Shown one piece after another: positions 38,546 to 41,355 of a stretch of 41,355 bases of DNA. The translations under genes and the position numbers were made by a program. Positions within the stretch are counted from its first letter, which is position 1. Every line of letters begins with the position of its first letter. A model generated the notes under the pieces. That model saw only the letters and a program-made list of their open reading frames with translations, had not been told where the DNA came from and ran no database searches. The stretch comes from Romboutsia faecis. Lineage in GTDB: Bacteria; Bacillota; Clostridia; Peptostreptococcales; Peptostreptococcaceae. Where the stretch lies: assembly GCF_014323405.1 (NCBI RefSeq), contig NZ_JACRWE010000013.1, forward strand, positions 1 to 41,355, in the 5' to 3' direction.

Positions 38546-39958
38546 ATGGTGAAATTAATGATTATAAGTGGTTTAGTACTATTAATATCAATAACTTCAA
38601 GTAAAGTGCTATATAAATTTGGAGTCCCGATACTTTTGATATTTATTATATTAGGAATGTTATTTGGATCAGATGGTATTGTAGGGATTTACTTTTCAGA
38701 TTATGAGCTAACTAAAGAGTTATGCTCAATAGCTTTGGTAATGATAATGTTTTATGGTGGTTTCGGAACTAATTGGGAAATGGCAAAACCATCAGCTATC
38801 CCTTCAATATTAATGTCAACTCTTGGTGTACTAATAACAGCAGCTCTAACCGGTTTATTCGCAAGTTTAATCTTAGGAACAACTTTATTAGAAGGATTAC
38901 TTATAGGATCGATAGTGGCATCTACGGATGCGGCATCTGTTTTTGCAATACTTCGCTCACAAAAGCTAAATTTAGAAGGTTCTCTAGCCTCTTTATTAGA
39001 AGTTGAAAGTGGAAGTAATGACCCTATTGCTTATATGCTAACACTTGCAATCTTAACTTTGATGAATAATGGAGGTCTATCAAATGTAGTTCCAATGTTA
39101 ATAAAACAAATAGTATTTGGAATATTAGTAGGTACTATATTAGCAAAAGCAGCTGTATATTCCGTAAAAAAGGCTAATTTTGAAATAAAAGGATTTTATC
39201 CAATTTTTATAACAGCTATAGCTATATTATCATACGCTTTAAGTGAGTGGCTTGGCGGCAATGGATATTTAAGTGTTTATATGGCTGGAATAATTATAGG
39301 AAATAGTAAAATACCTTATAAAAAGACTCTATATCAGTTCTTTGATGGAATTTCATGGATTATGCAAATTGCCTTGTTTTTCATGCTAGGTCTTTTATCA
39401 TTCCCTTCAAAGTTTTTTAGTATAATTGGTATTTCAATACCAATATCTATTTTTATGATTGTTATTGCAAGACCCTTAGCTACATTTATAATTTTATACC
39501 CATTTAAGTTTTCTAATAAAGAAAAATTATTTATTTCTTGGGTTGGATTAAGGGGAGCAGCATCTATAGTTTTTGCGATATATGCAGTAACTTATGGTGT
39601 GCATATACAAAATGATATATTTCACATTGTATTTTTCGTAGCTTTATTCTCTGTGGCAATTCAAGGAACATTATTACCTAATATAGCGAGAAGACTTGAG
39701 CTAGTAGATGATAATGCTTATGTACTAAAAACATTTAACGACTATTCAGGAGACATAAGTAGTAAGTTGTTAGAGATAATCGTAACTCCAGAGAGTAAAT
39801 GGATAAATAAAAGTATTGTAAGTGCAGATATTCCAGATGACATACTAATTGTGATGATTAAGCGTAAGGGAGATATAATAATACCTAAAGGAGCTACTAC
39901 TATAGAAGAAGGAGATATTTTAGTAGTTAGTGGAGAAAATATAGAACAGCTTGTATAA
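38546..39958 (+). CDS. Potassium/proton antiporter, CvrA/NhaP2-type (CPA1)
   Basis: This 470-residue membrane protein has about 12-13 hydrophobic spans (to about residue 385) and a cytoplasmic C-terminal RCK_C/TrkA-C-like domain (about 400-470: LLEIIVTPESKWINKSIVSADIPDDILIVMIKRKGD...IEEGDILVVSGE). The ion-binding region shows ASTDAASVFAILRS and EVESGSNDPIAYML, the CPA1 signature with paired acidic residues in the latter. It probably exchanges K+ or Na+ for H+; the RCK_C domain suggests regulation by a bound ligand such as a nucleotide. AAGGGGG precedes the ATG. Which cation it prefers cannot be told. Confidence 0.88.
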   Translation: MVKLMIISGLVLLISITSSKVLYKFGVPILLIFIILGMLFGSDGIVGIYFSDYELTKELCSIALVMIMFYGGFGTNWEMAKPSAIPSILMSTLGVLITAALTGLFASLILGTTLLEGLLIGSIVASTDAASVFAILRSQKLNLEGSLASLLEVESGSNDPIAYMLTLAILTLMNNGGLSNVVPMLIKQIVFGILVGTILAKAAVYSVKKANFEIKGFYPIFITAIAILSYALSEWLGGNGYLSVYMAGIIIGNSKIPYKKTLYQFFDGISWIMQIALFFMLGLLSFPSKFFSIIGISIPISIFMIVIARPLATFIILYPFKFSNKEKLFISWVGLRGAASIVFAIYAVTYGVHIQNDIFHIVFFVALFSVAIQGTLLPNIARRLELVDDNAYVLKTFNDYSGDISSKLLEIIVTPESKWINKSIVSADIPDDILIVMIKRKGDIIIPKGATTIEEGDILVVSGENIEQLV

Positions 39959-39987
39959 AAGGGTGCATGTAAAAGCACTCTTTTTAT
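39957..39987 (+). terminator. Terminator overlapping the antiporter stop codon
   Basis: AAAAGGGTGC (39957-39966) pairs with GCACTCTTTT (39975-39984), with one G-U pair, and is followed by TATAATT. It begins inside the stop codon of the antiporter gene. Confidence 0.85.
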
Positions 39988-40061
39988 AATTAATAAGGTT
40001 AGAGTATAGAAATTATATAACTTTATTTATATAATGCGGATTAAACTTAACATTATTCATA

Positions 40062-40090
40062 TTTACATGGCACATACTGTATAGTATATA
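40062..40090 (+). promoter_or_regulatory. Promoter of the precorrin-2 dehydrogenase gene
   Basis: A -35 element TTTACA (40062-40067), 17 bases and a -10 TATATA (40085-40090) precede the gene at 40134. No cobalamin riboswitch core is present here, so this gene is controlled separately from the main block. Confidence 0.6.
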
Positions 40091-40133
40091 TAAAATATAT
40101 ATTGATAAATTTTAATTAAGGGAGAATGTTAGA

Positions 40134-40724
40134 ATGTTTTATTCCATAAACTTAGAATTAGATAAATTTGAAGTGGTTATAATTGGTGGTGGTGAAGTTG
40201 CTTATAGAAAATGTAAAAACTTTATAGACTTTAATAAAAAAGTAAAAGTGATAGCTCCAAAGTTTATAAAAGAGTTTCAAGGATTGAGAGATAAAGTGGA
40301 ACTAATAGAGGATATATATAAAGAAGAATATATAAAAGATAGCTTTATTGTAGTTGCAGCTACTAATAATAAAGATGTGAATAAAGCTATAGGTGAATAT
40401 TGTAATTTGAATAATAAGTTGGTAAATGTAGTAGATAGTATAGAGCTATCTAATTATACAGTTCCATCATACATAAAAAGAGGCGATTTACTTATCAGTG
40501 TATCTACCAGCGGAAAGAGTCCATCTTTATCTAGAAAAATAAAAGAAGATTTAGAATCGCAGTATGATGATAGTTACGAAGAGTACATAAATCTTTTAGG
40601 GGAGGTTAGAAGAAAAATTATAGCGCAAGTTGATGATGCAACTATAAGAAGAAACTTAATAAAAAATTTAATTAATTTAAATTTGAAAGAATTAAGAGAA
40701 GAAAAAAATAAATATAGTAAGTAA
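40134..40724 (+). CDS. sirC: Precorrin-2 dehydrogenase (SirC/Met8 type, NAD-dependent)
   Basis: This 196-residue protein oxidises precorrin-2 to sirohydrochlorin, shared by sirohaem and the anaerobic cobalamin route. It has an N-terminal NAD-binding motif VVIIGGGEVAYRK (residues 14-26), FIVVAATNNKDVNKAI, VNVVDSIELSNYTVPSYIKRG with Asp101 as the likely general base, and ISVSTSGKSPSLSRKIKEDLE. It is a dehydrogenase-only form without the methyltransferase of CysG, consistent with CobA being encoded in the main block. It may also have ferrochelatase activity as in Met8; the short length makes the simpler SirC role more likely. It sits alone next to the rRNA operon, 16 kb from the other genes of its pathway. 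Confidence 0.9.
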   Translation: MFYSINLELDKFEVVIIGGGEVAYRKCKNFIDFNKKVKVIAPKFIKEFQGLRDKVELIEDIYKEEYIKDSFIVVAATNNKDVNKAIGEYCNLNNKLVNVVDSIELSNYTVPSYIKRGDLLISVSTSGKSPSLSRKIKEDLESQYDDSYEEYINLLGEVRRKIIAQVDDATIRRNLIKNLINLNLKELREEKNKYSK

Positions 40725-41000
40725 AAGTTAAATAGTTTAAAAAAATAGAAAAATTAACTGTGATCATAGCTATATATTTTTTTAGTATCAGTAGTTAGAG
40801 GGGATTTGCATGAAAAATAAAATAGGAACTCTCAAAAAATAAGGATTATATAATACTTATTTATAAAAGCATACTTTCGGAGTTGGATTTTGTTTAGTAT
40901 TTATATAGGTGAATTAGAAGGAGGATAAAGCTAGATAAATGAATACGTTGAACTAAATTATAAAATGGTTAGAAAAAAGAAAATTAAAAAACTTTTAAAA
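40725..41000 (+). other. AT-rich intergenic region before the rRNA promoter
   Basis: No gene is supported here. A 10-codon frame (40810-40842, MKNKIGTLKK) follows GAGGGGAT, and a strong AGAAGGAGGA (40917-40926) is followed only by a five-codon frame. These may be remnants of a lost gene or chance. No clear terminator for the upstream gene is seen. Confidence 0.4.
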
Positions 41001-41005
41001 AAGTA

Positions 41006-41034
41006 TTGACCAATAGAAAAGATGATGGTAAAGT
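41006..41034 (+). promoter_or_regulatory. rRNA operon promoter
   Basis: A -35 element TTGACC (41006-41011), 17 bases and an extended -10 TGGTAAAGT (41026-41034) lie about 205 bases before 16S. An A/T-tract upstream (40981-41005) resembles an UP element, as expected for a strong rRNA promoter. Confidence 0.75.
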
Positions 41035-41041
41035 ATTACTT

Positions 41042-41238
41042 GTCCGAGAGATACGGACGAAAAATAAAACGAAAGAAAGTCTTGACTGAGGGGTAATAAC
41101 CTGGTAAGATAAGTAAGTCGAGAAAATGAACTTTGAAAATTAAACAGTAGGTTAATTTATAAAATTAATTCTTATAAAGAATTATTCGAAACAACCAAAC
41201 AAAGCCAGATATATAACAGTATCTGAGCCCATCAACTT
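41042..41238 (+). other. rRNA operon leader
   Basis: The leader starts with a hairpin (GTCCG at 41042-41046 with CGGAC at 41054-41058) and contains CTTTGAAAATTAAACAG, a leader sequence common before clostridial rRNA genes and similar to boxA-type antitermination sites. A second hairpin pairs CAGATA (41206-41211) with TATCTG (41220-41225) close to the 16S start. Roles are inferred from position. Confidence 0.6.

Positions 41239-41355
<117 letters not shown>

Noticed and set aside
40810..40842. Ten-codon frame MKNKIGTLKK after a GAGGGGAT ribosome-binding-like site
   Set aside because: Too short, no known family, and no neighbouring context such as a regulated operon behind it; listed only as part of the intergenic description.

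Overview
The window is AT-rich Firmicute DNA (roughly 70% A+T outside the rRNA). The start of the 16S gene, the rRNA leader, the gene order and a C-terminal PPKTG sorting signal resembling the [SP]PxTG motif used by Clostridioides difficile sortase B all point to the Peptostreptococcaceae (Clostridioides, Paraclostridium, Terrisporobacter or a close relative). This is an inference from a partial 16S and gene families; genus and species cannot be settled here.

Layout. The window starts in the 3' end of a 23S gene followed by 5S (1-321) and ends in the first ~117 bases of a 16S gene (from about 41239), so it spans the whole interval between two co-directional rRNA operons. Every protein gene except alr is read in the same direction as the rRNA. 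Region 1 (490-23772) is a tetrapyrrole/cobalamin block of 24 tightly packed genes: hemA and hemL, then cobT-cobU-cobS-cobC, then a cobalamin riboswitch with its own terminator, then cbiP-cbiA-cbiB-cobD-pduX-cbiC-D-E-T-F-G-H-J-K-L-hemC-cobA/hemD-hemB. Region 2 (24044-31383) holds a 1551-residue wall-anchored PHP-domain surface enzyme, a YibE/F membrane protein and a His-rich 10TM-type metal permease with a Fur-box-like operator on its promoter. Region 3 (31544-34020) holds a MarR regulator with paired operators in front of a MATE efflux pump, then an HxlR regulator. Region 4 (34194-39958) is a mixed set: an L,D-transpeptidase domain protein, alanine racemase facing a XRE-cupin regulator, an AIM24-family protein, a BltD-like acetyltransferase and a CvrA/NhaP2-type antiporter. 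Region 5 (40134-41355) holds a precorrin-2 dehydrogenase (SirC/Met8 type) and then the promoter, leader and start of the next rRNA operon.

How the genes work together. HemA and HemL make 5-aminolevulinate from glutamyl-tRNA; HemB, HemC and HemD make uroporphyrinogen III; the CobA half of the CobA/HemD fusion makes precorrin-2; SirC, encoded 16 kb downstream, can oxidise it to sirohydrochlorin; CbiK inserts cobalt; CbiL, H, F, G, D, J, T, E and C build the corrin ring by the anaerobic route; CbiA and CbiP amidate it; PduX and CobD make the aminopropanol phosphate linker; CbiB attaches it; CobU, CobT, CobS and CobC assemble the nucleotide loop. No haem-branch gene (hemE onward), corrinoid adenosyltransferase, cobalt transporter or dimethylbenzimidazole synthesis gene is visible here.

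No CRISPR array, insertion sequence, prophage gene or tRNA was found. I see no clearly new multi-gene system. The most useful observations are regulatory: the riboswitch with a readable antiterminator placed inside the gene run, the Fur-like operator, and the twin MarR operators. The large surface enzyme is the least characterised gene.
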